Shown here piece by piece: positions 1-10,683 of a DNA stretch of 64,000 nucleotides. The DNA comes from Paralvinella palmiformis. Its lineage: Eukaryota > Annelida > Polychaeta > Terebellida > Alvinellidae. The notes beneath the pieces were generated by a model. The model was not told where the DNA came from. It did no database searches and saw only the letters and a program-made list of their open reading frames with translations. The translations under genes were made by a program, and so were the position numbers. Every line of letters starts with the position of its first letter. Positions within the stretch are counted from its first letter, which is position 1. The stretch lies in assembly GCA_025642065.1 (NCBI GenBank), contig JAODUP010000571.1:1-64000 (forward strand), in the 5' to 3' direction.

Positions 1-66
1 TTTTTTTTATTAATAATTGTATAATTAGATTAATAGTAATATAGTAACATATGGTAGTATTATATA

Positions 67-122
<56 letters not shown>

Positions 123-254
123 AATCTATAAGTTATTCATAAAAAGTCAAATGTGTATCCATGTATTGTTTGTCGAGATCCATGTATTGTTTGTCGAAAT
201 TAATCTATTGTTTGTTGAGATTCGTGTACCCTAATTCTTTATTATTGTAGTATA

Positions 255-330
255 TGTGGTTGTTAGGGGTTTTACGGCTGAAGCAAAAGATGAAACACCC
301 TTTACACATGCCCTCGGATACTTGAGATCT
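255..330 (-). mobile_element. SINE family A, degraded remnant
   Basis: GTTTTACGGC, AAAGATGAAACACCCTT and ATGCCCTCGG occur in the order expected for the minus strand of the family A SINE described at 21809-21992. The tRNA-like head is missing. The same remnant lies in copy B near 31268-31335. Confidence 0.45.
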
Positions 331-709
331 GTGCCGAACTTAGTTTAATATGCAGTTTTTAACTGATAGTAATCTGTGTTTACATTAGAATCTTAATACA
401 CTATAATGATGGTTGATCGACTTATGATTGACGCTAGCTTTAATAATGTCAGGTCAAAGGCGATTACGAACACTCCAAAATAAGGTCACATAACACTTGT
501 CGTCATTGGCTGCCTACAACCAGGTGTTGTAACTTTATATAATCTTTATATTAATATATAATAACAATTAAGATTTTATATTATAATATAATCTATGTGT
601 AGGATATAATTGTTGTTGGTTTATAAGATAATCAATATTTTATTTAGGAATATTTATATATGTATATATTTGTAAAGCTATGCGTTTTATGGAAGTTTAG
701 GGAATTGGT

Positions 710-712
<3 letters not shown>

Positions 713-742
<30 letters not shown>
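713..742 (+). repeat. CA microsatellite
   Basis: About 15 uninterrupted CA units. The counterpart in copy B (31727-31752) is shorter, so the locus has changed length since duplication. Confidence 0.95.
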
Positions 743-745
<3 letters not shown>

Positions 746-1807
746 TCGAGGCACGCCGTTTAAGTGTTTGACCTGGTTATCCAGCATTTAAATGACTGTA
801 GCAGACACAGTACGCTCTTAAAGCATGTACTCCTGAGTCAGGAATAGAAACACTGCATCGCATCTCGAGCGATGGCACTGGACACGGCTCGCGCGGTTGG
901 TGGGTTTTATATAACAACTTTAGTTGAATATAAAATTCACCTTGTTTGTATGTGGGGAATAGAATTATCTTTCCTAGGTCCAGTTATGTCCAGTTTGTAC
1001 TATGACATTCAAGATTAGCTGTAATCTGTTTGTCATAATAACATTTAAGAACTACAATAGTTAGAACATCAGACGTTAGGTCAGGTTTGAAAATGATAAC
1101 ATAGTTCAAACCGTACGGAAGCTATGACGCGCTATTACGGTCTGCTTCAGGGCAGATGTCAGTCTTTTAATAGCAATTAAGATAAACAGTTTTAATAGTA
1201 GTCGCTTTGTGACGCCTGCCCGTTGTAAAAACTGATCTTTGAAGACAGTGACAATTGGGTTATATAGTTTATATAGTATTGCTTTGAAGAAAGATACAGC
1301 AATTGAAAAATAGCTATAACTAGGGCTGCTTAGATAATTAATCTAGCCATTCTCACTACTGTCGTGATCTGACTTGGGTGTTCTACTCCCAAACTCCACG
1401 GCTGTAGGTGATTCGCTTTTTGTTTTTGTTTGGCGGCTTAGGGACTGGTGAGACATTATACATAATAATAATAATAATAATAATATTGTATATTTAATAA
1501 AGCGCCCTTACTAGCAGGAGCCATTCAAAGGCGCTGTACAAATAATATGTAATATAATAATACCCCAAATAATATGTCTGTAAAAACCCTGTAAGTGATT
1601 TAAAAGATACTTACTATTTATCTCTTAAAAGAACCTTGAACAAGTGTGTTTTAGAACAGATTTAAACAAATTCAGGAGATGACACATTTCTAATACATGT
1701 CTCAGCAAGAAAAGTCGCCACTCTGGATTCAGTCCCCTGAAGAAACGTCCAGAGTTTGAATTCACGGTTCGAGATTCTCTGTACCTGTGCCTTATTACAC
1801 ACAGCTA

Positions 1808-1808
<1 letters not shown>

Positions 1809-1843
<35 letters not shown>
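1809..1843 (+). repeat. CA microsatellite
   Basis: About 17 CA units just before the 27-bp minisatellite. The counterpart at 32565-32587 is shorter. Confidence 0.95.
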
Positions 1844-1848
<5 letters not shown>

Positions 1849-1864
1849 AGGTGGTTTCAAACAG

Positions 1865-2300
1865 CTTATATTGTCTGATGTCGTTATACATATTACACTC
1901 TCTTGTGGCTTCATCTATATTGCATTTTCTGGTGTCTTTTTAAATGGTAATGTACAGAGTGACTTCATCTATATTACATTGTATGGTGGCTTCATCTATA
2001 TTATATTGTTTGGTGGCTTCATCTATATTACATTGTATGGTGGCTTCATCTATATTACATTGTGTACTGGCATCATCTATATTACACTGTATGGTGGCAT
2101 CATCTATATTACACTGTATGGTGGCATCATCTATATTATATTGTTTGTTGGCTTCATCTATATTACATTGTTTGGTGGCTTCATCTATATTATATTGTTT
2201 GGTGGCTTCTCAAATATTACTGTACAAGGTGACTTCATATACATCGGATTGTATTGTGGCTTCATCTATATTACATTGTATGGTGGATTCATCTATATTA
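1865..2300 (+). repeat. 27-bp minisatellite, copy A
   Basis: A tandem array, somewhat diverged, of a 27-base unit (key words GGCTTCATCTATATTACA and TTGTATGGT). Because 27 is a multiple of three, long stop-free frames arise on both strands; one reads as repeats of FIYITLYGG and another as ASSILHCMV. The frames follow from the unit length and there is no initiation or splice context, so I do not call a protein. Confidence 0.9.
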
Positions 2301-2301
2301 G

Positions 2302-2440
2302 AAATAGGCCGAGCGACTTCCAAAGGTAATGAGACGAAGTGAAAGACGAAACAACCTTCAGATATGCCCACGCCGGGATTCGAACACGGGTGGTAGTGAT
2401 CTGTGGTCCAGCACGCTACCACTAGACCACGGAGGCGCCC
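2302..2440 (-). mobile_element. SINE family A (tRNA-derived)
   Basis: Read on the minus strand, it has the GGGCGCCTCCGTGGTCTAG head with an A-box-like segment, a B box like GTTCGAATCCC, GAAGGTTGTTTCGTC and CTTTGGAAGTCGCTCGGCC, then stops where the minisatellite begins. The 3' tail is lost at the copy A deletion breakpoint. Confidence 0.88.
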
Positions 2441-2633
2441 AGGTTGGTTGATTGACGTAACGTGGGACGTAATGACGTTCGCTAAATAGAAATTTACTCT
2501 AGAAAAATGGCGTAAAGACGAATCTGGCGTCGGCCGATATGAAGTAAAGTGTGTTATTACTGTACATAATAAGATAAATTAATATATTTGTACGAATAAG
2601 CATACCGCAATACTAAAGTGGCGGAATGGTTGC

Positions 2634-2635
<2 letters not shown>

Positions 2636-2668
<33 letters not shown>
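2636..2668 (+). repeat. AT microsatellite
   Basis: About 16 TA units. The counterpart in copy B (33998-34036) is interrupted by a CA step. Confidence 0.95.
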
Positions 2669-2672
<4 letters not shown>

Positions 2673-2683
2673 GATGATATATA

Positions 2684-2792
2684 TGGTAATGAAGTTAAAG
2701 ATGAAACACCCTTCAGATATGCCCAAGCCGAGATTCAAACTCAGGTGGTAGTGATATGTGGTCTAACCAACTAGACCACGGATGGCTCACCT
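2684..2792 (-). mobile_element. SINE family A, divergent copy
   Basis: It shares GATGAAACACCCTTCAGATATGCCC, a degenerate B box and CTAGACCACGGATGGCTC with family A, but the head reads GAGCCATCCGTGGTC. It directly follows an AT microsatellite. The copy B equivalent is 34036-34138. Confidence 0.65.
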
Positions 2793-3046
2793 GTACCGAG
2801 GACTCTTAATGAATAATGAACACCGAGGATCTTTTACGTCTGCTGAATGTACGTACGCCCTACTGAAAACACGTACCCTAGCTCTATAGTGGTTATTGAT
2901 AGATCTCCTGATACATATGCGTAAGTGCTTACTCAACAAGCAAAATGTCAAATGTCAGAGCATGGAGCCGTTTTACTAAGATTTCAGATATCTTAACTTG
3001 GTAAGACGCCCCCCTAATATAGTCATTTCGAGTTCAGGACAAATTG

Positions 3047-3117
3047 TTAGCCGAGAAATTAATCCCTGGAAACGTTTCGACCTCTTACGGGTTCGAACCT
3101 GTGACCGTTGGCACCCG
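3047..3117 (-). mobile_element. SINE family B fragment
   Basis: GCCGAGAAATTAATCCCTGG, CGTTTCGACCTCTTAC and GGTTCGAACCTGTGACC match the B-box half of the family B SINE (see 50535-50890). It abuts the right end of repeat copy A, so its insertion or recombination may define that junction. Confidence 0.75.
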
Positions 3118-4780
3118 TCAGCGTTGTTGTCCGGTAGACCCCGCACAGTCACCTGGTTCAATCACTGCTGACTTGGCTGAGTTGAGAACTATCCCCCACT
3201 AAAACCTCCCCCACACATCCAAACAGGTATATAAAGTGGAATTCTCCTCCCAGCACAATCAGCGTGTTGTCCAGTGGAGACTCGCATGTCCCTTGATCCA
3301 ATCTCCGATGACTTGGCTTTACCATTACAAACATTCACTATCAAAGCTTTCATACATTCAACCCACACCACGAAAACATAATAGAGTACAAACCCAACTA
3401 AACCCCGCGGCTACGACATCTACACTCGTGAGATCCCAACAACCGGCCGGCCACAAATCCCCAAGTGGCACCGAACGGATGACCATCAACTTCTTTCGCT
3501 CATCAATCAATCGGAGCACTATGGTTTCATACCCATTCGACCCCACAATTGGTGGGACCACAAACCGTTAAGCGGCACGAACGGGCGATTACTATTTCTT
3601 CATAACAATAAACACAGGCGAAATTATTCAACATTATAGCACATTTAATAACGATTTAATGCATCGAATTTTGTAATCGCAGTTGCTAGATCTAAACATG
3701 TTCATTCAAAGTCCAGTTAATTCCCTACACAGAAAAATTAGAAATGATAATTACTGATTTGGTCTTTTACTAATAAATACTTGTCCGGAACTGACCTCAC
3801 ATCTTACGGACTTGCATAAAATGATATTTACATATTTGATGGCAAATAATAGGACAGGAAGAATACAGATTGTCTGCACACACAAAATTATAATCCATAT
3901 ATCAAAATAAATATTATTATTTATAGTTTCAAAGACTCGAAGCGCAGCTGCTTCAGCGTAGCAAATTTGCATCATTTCAGGACACAATGATGTGATAATT
4001 ACAATGTAAATAAGTGTTTTCACTTTCTTGTGCCAACTTGATATTTTATTGTTATTATATGTATTTACTAGGGTGGGGTGAACAAATCAATGGTTAAAAA
4101 TTGTGATTTTGTTATATTTTTAAATTAGTTTTTGCAAATTTAATCCTAAGCTCGTCATAGTTAAATAATAATACTCGAACACCTAATGGTGGAATCCATT
4201 GGCAATAAGGCTCTGTACTATAAAGACATAGATCTACCATGTATAGTCGGCATAGACAGAGAGCTTATCCAATTGGAATATGACACATTCTCAACATTAA
4301 TTTGAGCCAATTGGAGTTGAGCCTTCAACAACCACACAATAGACTGACAGGTGAAGCCAACACTGGGCCATTCGAGTGTGGCAAGAAAGCAAAATGATCT
4401 TTATCTGGTGTAATAAATTAATCTTGATTTGTATGAATGAGAGTATGAATTGTGAAAAACAGTGATTTTTATGAACCCTGCATGGTATTCACGTAAGTGC
4501 AAAAAATAAATCAAACCACAAACAATTCCTGTAAAATTTAAAGAAAGCATCCCGCTCGTTGACTGACCTGATATTAAAATTCAAGTTATTTTGTATATTT
4601 ACATTTCTTAAAAGGAGTTCCAATATAAGAATTGGAATTGTCTATCAATTCCAAATCCGGAATTAAATTGACCCGCCCATGTCTGCTGGCCATGGACTTG
4701 ACAATCTACATTATAAATTGTTCTAACACTAGCATTTTATTGATATTAATGTGCATATGTCTCGCCCGTAATAATTTTTG

Positions 4781-4783
<3 letters not shown>
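3118..4783. other. No gene seen
   Basis: Mixed sequence. Open frames near 3236-3571 and 3751-4023 lack any recognisable domain or codon pattern and I treat them as chance. From 4040 onwards it is AT-rich with no motif I can name. Confidence 0.5.

Positions 4784-4817
<34 letters not shown>
4784..4817 (+). repeat. AT microsatellite
   Basis: TA dinucleotide run just upstream of a SINE. Confidence 0.9.
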
Positions 4818-4918
4818 CCATCTGATGGAAAAGGATGGAAGTTCTGACAGAAAGCAATTAATTGTTTGGATTTGACAACAAGAAAACCCTGGACCCCTGA
4901 AATAACGATCATTTTTTT

Positions 4919-5092
4919 CACACAGTTGGACCACAGATCACTACCACCCGTGTTCGAATCTCGGCGTAGGCACATCTGAAGGTTGTTTCGTCTTTGACTT
5001 CGCCTCATTATCTTTGGAGGTCGCTCGGCCAATTTAGCCTACCATGTGCACAAAAGTGGCCGTAAAACATCAATCATCATCATCATCATCAT
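4919..5092 (+). mobile_element. SINE family A, head truncated
   Basis: Starts inside the tRNA-like head (TTGGACCACAGATCACTACC) and runs through the B box GTTCGAATC, the conserved body GAAGGTTGTTTCGTC and GGTCGCTCGGCC, to GTAAAACATCAATC and a (ATC)n tail. Confidence 0.9.
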
Positions 5093-5319
5093 CCACTCAG
5101 TTCAGCAATTCATTTAGATCCCCCGTTGCGTTATGCAGGTTTATCAATAAGTGATTCTGTAAAAGCTAATTGTTTGTCTCTGGACACAACTTCAATGCTA
5201 AATGTGGCCAACACAGATGAAATAAAACCAGTTTTTCATGTTTGGGGCCAGCAGTGCGTGATCAAGCATATACTTGTACAAATTTTGGCTTCAGTCAGTC
5301 AGTGATATAAAGGTTGTAA

Positions 5320-5654
5320 AACATTGTGAGGTTATCATGCTCCGATCTGAGTCCTATTCACTTTTGAGGGTATCAAGAAACCATACACCAATGTACTATG
5401 AGAGAGATCCTTCTAAGCATCAGATTCCAGGCTGTGGAACGAGTTGTCAAACCACATTAAACTTGCAGCAAGTAAAGACATAGTTTGGAAGGTTCTTAAA
5501 ACCCATTTATTTAAATTGGCGTATTTATAATATTAAACCAGTTTAATATGTATGAAATGTATTTGATCTATATGAGCTCAGAATATGATTTAATTCTTTT
5601 TTAAATGTTAAGTGCTGTAGAGCAATTTCGGTTAAATAGGGCGCTATATAAAAA

Positions 5655-5686
<32 letters not shown>

Positions 5687-5693
5687 GCTTTCC
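5320..5693 (+). mobile_element. LINE 3' end (ORF2 C-terminus and tail)
   Basis: A decayed frame reads SLLRVSRNHTPMYYERD, then WNELP-like text (GCGTSCQTTLNL) and, after a frame change, FLKPIYLN. This is the usual order at the C-terminus of CR1/Jockey-type LINE proteins (VPRT..YGERSFS..WN.LP....FK..LKTHLF). It is followed by GGGCGCTATATAAA and a run of ATT triplets typical of such LINE 3' tails. Stops and frameshifts make it a 5'-truncated dead copy. Confidence 0.7.
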
Positions 5694-6182
5694 TCCATGA
5701 ACGTTAAAAAGGTTGTATATGGTGAGTGGGAGGGTGTGATTTGTTCCCAGAGTTAAATGACCATTTTGTGGAAACTTCAAAGTGTATCAACACATATTGT
5801 TTTGTATTGGTCGAAATTATTTGTGCAGAATATGTTAAACTTCGTCGGAGGCCTAGGTGGCAGTCCTACCTTCAGCATGTACATTCATAACGTATTGAAT
5901 TAAAATATGAACCTAAGAAAAGCAATTATTTGTCACGTTGGCTTCCATAATAGGCCCAGTCGCTTAATGTATATGGTTAGATCTCATTATCGTGTTTGCA
6001 TACCATCTTAAAGTTTTCAAATCAGACCAGAAATGATAATGTTATCCGCCAATGGACGTCTTATGCCATAACGATGTTTATTTTTGCCATCGAGCTCGCC
6101 TATGTGCTTTTTGCCCTGGCCGGAAATCAGCGTTGTATGGTCATGGCGGCCCAATCAAACACCACTGAATGTATTGTCTAGT

Positions 6183-7270
6183 CTAGTTAGAAATATAATC
6201 GTTAGGAGGGTCCCACATGTATATTGAGAGATAGTAACATTTCGTCATAGTCAGGAGCCTCTGGTGTGGCTCTGTGTAGAATGTCTTTCTAAAATTCAGG
6301 TATATTGTATCAATGAGGGAACTACAATCTAATATTTTGAACCATATTTCGAGTGTTGTTATCAGCTGTATCATACATGAACGTCCATAGACAAACCCAA
6401 GCTGATCATCACATAACATATGTCATATGTTTGACTAACTGGTCTCAAATGATCAACTGCATCATCTTCCCCATAACTGATGTGAAACTGACTGGCCTGT
6501 AACCTCCCTCTTCCCCTTTTCGTGGATCGGTTGTTATGTGGGCCTCCTTCCATGAACTTGATAGATAGCTCTCCTCAAACGACTTCTCTAATATGATGCC
6601 TGGGGGTGCTTTTATCGATTGCCTTAATTAACTGAGGATATATGGAATGTTATTTTTAACTGTTTTGACTTCTTTTAGATGGTCTCAGGTATAAAGTTAA
6701 CGATTACCGGAGGTCAGTTGTCTAACTTGGATGACAAAATCGGGATGTTATCCATATTATCTTTTGTGAATACACTGGTATAGGTATCCAGGAGCTCCGC
6801 CTTTTCCTTGTCATCACTGGTAAAAATGCCATCGTTTGTTTGGATGTCTCCAAGCCAGAAGCGTTTGTGGCTATTGGCCAGGTTATGTTAAATATCGTTG
6901 TTACACCTTCTCACCAGTGTAGTAAATTAAGTATTTCCCATTGACGCTTTGACGTAGTCCATATAACGCTTTGTCACTTGGTATTTTTTCATGATTACAA
7001 TTTCTGTCTGTACTTTTCTTTCTGTACCTTTCTCATCCGGATCTTAGGGCACTTGGTGATGTATTTTTCCAAGTCTATATTGAGTTCTGATGCAAAATGT
7101 TCCCGTGCTTCATATGCTGACAGTTCTGCTACTCAGTCTCTTTCTATTGTTGTAGTGTTGACGGATTGGCAGTATCCTTTGTGGATATGGGGCTCAGATT
7201 TAGTCGTGGTTGATATTATGTCATTTATGTTATGGCTAAGAACAACACGATCACTCGGCCCAATACGTGC
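6183..7270 (-). mobile_element. Jockey/CR1-type LINE, reverse transcriptase relic
   Basis: Read on the minus strand in shifting frames: GIFTSDDKEKAELLDTYTSV (around 6830-6770), GYRPVSFTSVMGKMMQ (around 6510-6460), then DQLGFVYGRSCMIQLIT and TIYLNFRKTFYTEPHQRLL (6410-6240). These are the finger and palm blocks of non-LTR reverse transcriptases (NYRPVSLTS, QFGFRKGRS, YLDFKKAFDTVPH). The palm catalytic block reads NFRKTF where DF.KAFD is usual. Further upstream text (EYAREHFASEL-like) belongs to the same ORF. A family A SINE interrupts it at 7311-7433. Non-functional. Confidence 0.8.
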
Positions 7271-7310
7271 ATCATATTCCAGGTTACACACCATTTCGTT
7301 ATCAGTTGTC

Positions 7311-7433
7311 GGGGGCGCCTCCGTGGTCTAACTGGTAGCGCGTTGGATTACAGATCACTACCACCTGAGTTCGAACGTGGGCTTATCATGTGCACAAACG
7401 TTGCCGTAAAACATCAATCATCATCATCACGTC
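7311..7433 (+). mobile_element. SINE family A with 10-bp target duplication
   Basis: Head GGGGCGCCTCCGTGGTCTAA, B box GTTCGAACG, then an internal deletion that jumps to ATGTGCACAAACG, GTAAAACATCAATC and (ATC)n. ATCAGTTGTC is present at 7301-7310 and again at 7434-7443, a target-site duplication that places the insertion inside the older LINE relic. Confidence 0.88.
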
Positions 7434-7443
7434 ATCAGTTGTC

Positions 7444-8750
7444 AAAGTCAAGTCCGGAGTGTGGGGGGTTTCTGATCATGCCGACATCTAGTGGGTTCAG
7501 TAACATTCTGATACAAAAAAGCATGGTTGACAGATGGTCCGCAATATACATTGCTAAGCCCATGCAAGGCGAATCAATGTGGTATACCAATGTAACCCAA
7601 AATTCTCACTCACAACTGGTTCCTTGTTGTACTTTGGCCTTATTTCAGTAATGAGCATAATGTCTGCTTCCAGATCAGTTGCAACCAATTGGAGCTTCTT
7701 CATTTTCTTTGTCGACTTTGTTTGATTTTATAGTCACTGTTTATTTGGGATTTTAACGGCTGTCTTGCCTTCCTTGCTGTCTCCTCCGTCGCTATTGTTC
7801 TTCTTCTGTTGCACTCTTATAGGTCTGATTACTAACTTAACTCCCCTAATATTAAGGTTAATCTCGTCTGCTTCTTTTCCAGTCTTCATGTGTTCCCACT
7901 CAACGGCATAACGTAGTATTCTTGCTGCTGCTAATATTGTTCGTCTCCTGTCAGGATAGTCTTACCACTGTAATTGCTGTCGTTGTTTTATTTTCCAACA
8001 AATTAATAAATGTGAAGCGATCATTAAAGCAGGATCATGATAGTGATATTTTGACAGTTCATCATTCCAACGGGATTAAGATGATTGTATTGTGTCATCT
8101 GTATGAGAATAAAACACAAAGCTTTTATTGGCATTTCCCAAAATATGCGATATTGTGGTTGTTCTTATATTCGTAAATGAGGAAATAACGTCATAATATG
8201 ACGTATCGTGTCACCACTAATATACTGCGGATCCTTGTTATCCGTAATTCACGTCCGTGGATCTCAAAAGCTGCGTTATCACCGAACCATATTGTAATTG
8301 GATTAACGGGGCCGGACTCTGTAGGACTCCCCCCCCCCACAACTATCGACTGAAGGCTATGATTTTATTTACATGTACCCAAAAGATACATAATATTAGT
8401 TAACAACAGACGCTTGCTAATCATCTTAAAACTACCACAAAAATTTCACACATCAATCTCAAACTCAACTTCTGCCAGGCCTATTGAAAATATAGTCTGC
8501 TACCAGCCGTGTGTGTGTGTGGGGGGGGTGCCCTTAGACAGCAGAGGGTAGTTGGTTTCAGACCCGATTCCCATTATACGATACCCGATGAAGTTTCCAT
8601 TTTCTTTGCTGAAGTTCGAGCCATTTTACTGGCCTTCAAATATATAGATATATTATATGTGAAACGTCGGTAATGCTGTATTAATATATAGTAAATAAAT
8701 ATACAGAGAAAACTTTATAATTTGGACATGTTTGTTCCGACAATCTGGAG
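7444..8750. other. LINE-flanking sequence, no gene
   Basis: Up to about 7900 it is probably more minus-strand LINE sequence, but no protein block is clear. 7922-8176 has an open plus-strand frame of no recognisable kind. The rest is unremarkable, with a C-run near 8330 and a GT/G-run near 8510. Confidence 0.4.
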
Positions 8751-8753
8751 ATC

Positions 8754-9060
8754 AATCAATCAATCAATCAATATTTATTTCAAACAGTACAATAATACAA
8801 TATTTAATAAGGAATAAATGTTCAATACTTGGCGATATTAATTATTCTAGTATTGAGTTATGAGGTGTTTTTCAGGTAATTTGTAAATGATTTTATGGAA
8901 TTCTTTATTATCAGTTCAGAATCAAATTTGATCATAATTTGGGCCCTTGATAACTGTTTTAGCGATTTTATTCGTCAATCTTTTTTGCACGTGTGGGCCT
9001 AATTGTTGTTGAGTATTATGCGAGGATCTGACTATGATTTGTGTGGAACGGATTTTGCTC
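8754..9060 (-). mobile_element. Probable LINE 3' end
   Basis: (ATCA)5 followed by ATATTTATTTCAAACAGTACAA is the reverse complement of a common LINE 3' terminus ending in short tandem repeats. The next ~280 bases on the minus strand hold CAACAACAATTAGGCCCAC and IAKTVIK-like text without a clear domain. Assignment rests on the tail and is weak. Confidence 0.4.
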
Positions 9061-9620
9061 CATTATAAATGCCTGTTTTGTCCGGAAGTCTGAGTTTCCG
9101 ACTCCAACAGTGTTTTCTCATAACAAAACATGATTTTTCAGTGTATTAACACCTATTTATCACGACAATCCGTGATCACACACCAATGAATCTGGGTCAA
9201 TCTTTCATTGGTCTAATTGGGTGCATGTGAAATTGTGAACAACCAATAGCAAATTCTTTTGACAAACAGTCAGATACACCGGCCAATTTGCGTTGGCGTG
9301 GCTAAGCTCCACCATTTTTACTGAAACTGTGAAATTCGTGGCAAAAGGCAATTGCCACCAGTGTTTCTTGTTGCTTAATTAATTATATGTCAGCTAAGGT
9401 AAAAATATTTTTACATATCTCAAGGTATGAAGAGACATGTGTATTTAGTTGATGTGCACATAAGTAAATAAGCCGATATCCAATTGTGTTTTTCATTGTA
9501 ATTGGGGATGAATTAATATACATCAATATCAAAGAGGGCCACTCTCAATGATTGTAATTAGGTCATTCTCTGTTTCTGTATAAATAATGGTCAGAGATTC
9601 TATCATATCATTCATTCGTT
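9061..9620. other. No gene seen
   Basis: Non-coding by eye: AT-rich with scattered stops in all frames. It leads into the RNase H relic. Confidence 0.4.
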
Positions 9621-10389
9621 ATCAACGTCTACACCGACGCTAGTTCCCAAGATAACAGAACTACAGCCTGGGCCTGCTTCATCAAAGAAAAAGACGAAGA
9701 AATAAGAGGCAGAATCTCAAATCGCACCCCGATCACCTTAGATGAGCTGCACACAGAGTCAAAGCAGCACTAATATGGATATCGAGACACACTATCCATG
9801 AAAGAGTCATCATCCACTCGGACTCTATGGGAACACTAACCATCATCAACAATTTTCACACCTATCCCGAAATCATCACAGAATTATACACCACGGCATC
9901 AGCCCACAAGCAGCGCGGAATTCAAGTAATACTCCACTGGGTTCAAAGCCACATTAACCTTGAGGGAAACGACCGAGCCGATAAACTAGCAAACGAGGCC
10001 ACTAGCCTAGACGTCATCGAATATGCCGAACATACCCCAGGCACATTCAACTATCTTGTTGACAGATTCATCTCTAATCGACTGCAATCGATATACACAG
10101 ACTATACATCAGCATCAAAGGATTGGTACCACAAGACCACCGTAGTCACCCCTAATACTGTGCCGGCATTGTCAATAAATGTACCCTAATGTACCCGGTA
10201 CATTATCTGCTCAACTGTCCAGCCTACCCGAAGCACCGAAGAATACTTAAAGGTCATCTCCGCCCGGAACACTACAAACTTCCAGACCGCCACCTAGCAA
10301 CATTGTTCATAAGGAAATCAGACATCATAACTCCACTTCTCCAGAAAGATCCCTACACATACCAAGGACAGATCAGACCGCCCCTATGA
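9621..10389 (+). mobile_element. LINE RNase H domain and C-terminus, frameshifted
   Basis: First frame from 9621: INVYTDASSQDNRTTAWACF with the first catalytic Asp (TDAS). A frameshift near 9749 leads to AHRVKAALIWISRH, then IIHSDSMGTL (second strand Asp), ILHWVQSH and GNDRADKLANEA (final Asp). This is the usual RNase H order, and the Glu-bearing helix lies at the frameshift. A stop at 10187 is followed by another frame, VHYLLNCPAYPKHRRILKGHL, the cysteine/histidine tail found after RNase H in I/Nimb-type LINEs. Frame breaks make it a pseudogene. GC content is higher than its surroundings. Confidence 0.82.
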
Positions 10390-10683
10390 ACTAGTGGATA
10401 AGAGCGTGGGGCTTCCGTACCCATAGTCCGTGCTGTTCGGGAAGCCGGAGGTTCCCGGCCGCGACATTATAGTAGGAGGAGGTTTTAGTCCAACCAGGCA
10501 ACTGGTAAGGGTTTTTCTCCTCCGAACATAACTTTTATAGTAAACTGAGGTGCCACCATGTTAAACAACTCCCAGTTCGCACATCATCATAATAACAGAA
10601 GTCAACACCAGGTGGCTGTGCCCAATAAGCAACAGCCAGGGGTTTCTACCCCAAACTTCAACAAGTTACAAGTATCATATCAT
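10388..10683 (+). mobile_element. SINE family C or LINE 3' UTR with tRNA-like head
   Basis: Begins right after the RNase H stop with CTAGTGGATAAGAGCGTGG (A-box-like) and, about 50 bases later, GGAGGTTCCCGGCCGCG (B-box-like). Its distal part (CAGGTGGCTGTGCCCAATA, ACCCCAAACTTCAACAAG) recurs at 15232-15290 without the LINE. Either a SINE landed exactly at the LINE ORF end, or LINE and SINE share a 3' tail. Confidence 0.6.

Larger units (their letters stand above)
9..3046 (+). repeat. 3 kb direct repeat, copy A
   Basis: This stretch matches 31051-34399 in the same orientation, nearly base for base outside simple repeats and a few large indels. Homology starts at ATTAATAATTG and ends at AGTTCAGGACAAA. 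It contains an AT run (69-120), two CA runs, a 27-bp minisatellite and two tRNA-SINE copies. Compared with copy B it carries about 250 extra bases (about 1441-1694) with an ATA-triplet run and a GCGCCC...GGCGC LINE-tail-like piece. It lacks about 645 bases between the minisatellite and the SINE. The ends are not TG...CA, so it does not look like an LTR, and I see no gene in it. Confidence in the duplication is high; its nature is unknown. Confidence 0.95.

Noticed and set aside
1787..2342. Long repetitive open frames (FIYITLYGG and ASSILHCMV repeats)
   Set aside because: They follow from a 27-bp minisatellite whose period is divisible by three; no promoter, splice or start context.
3236..3571. 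111-codon plus-strand frame
   Set aside because: No recognisable protein motif; the antisense strand is equally open.
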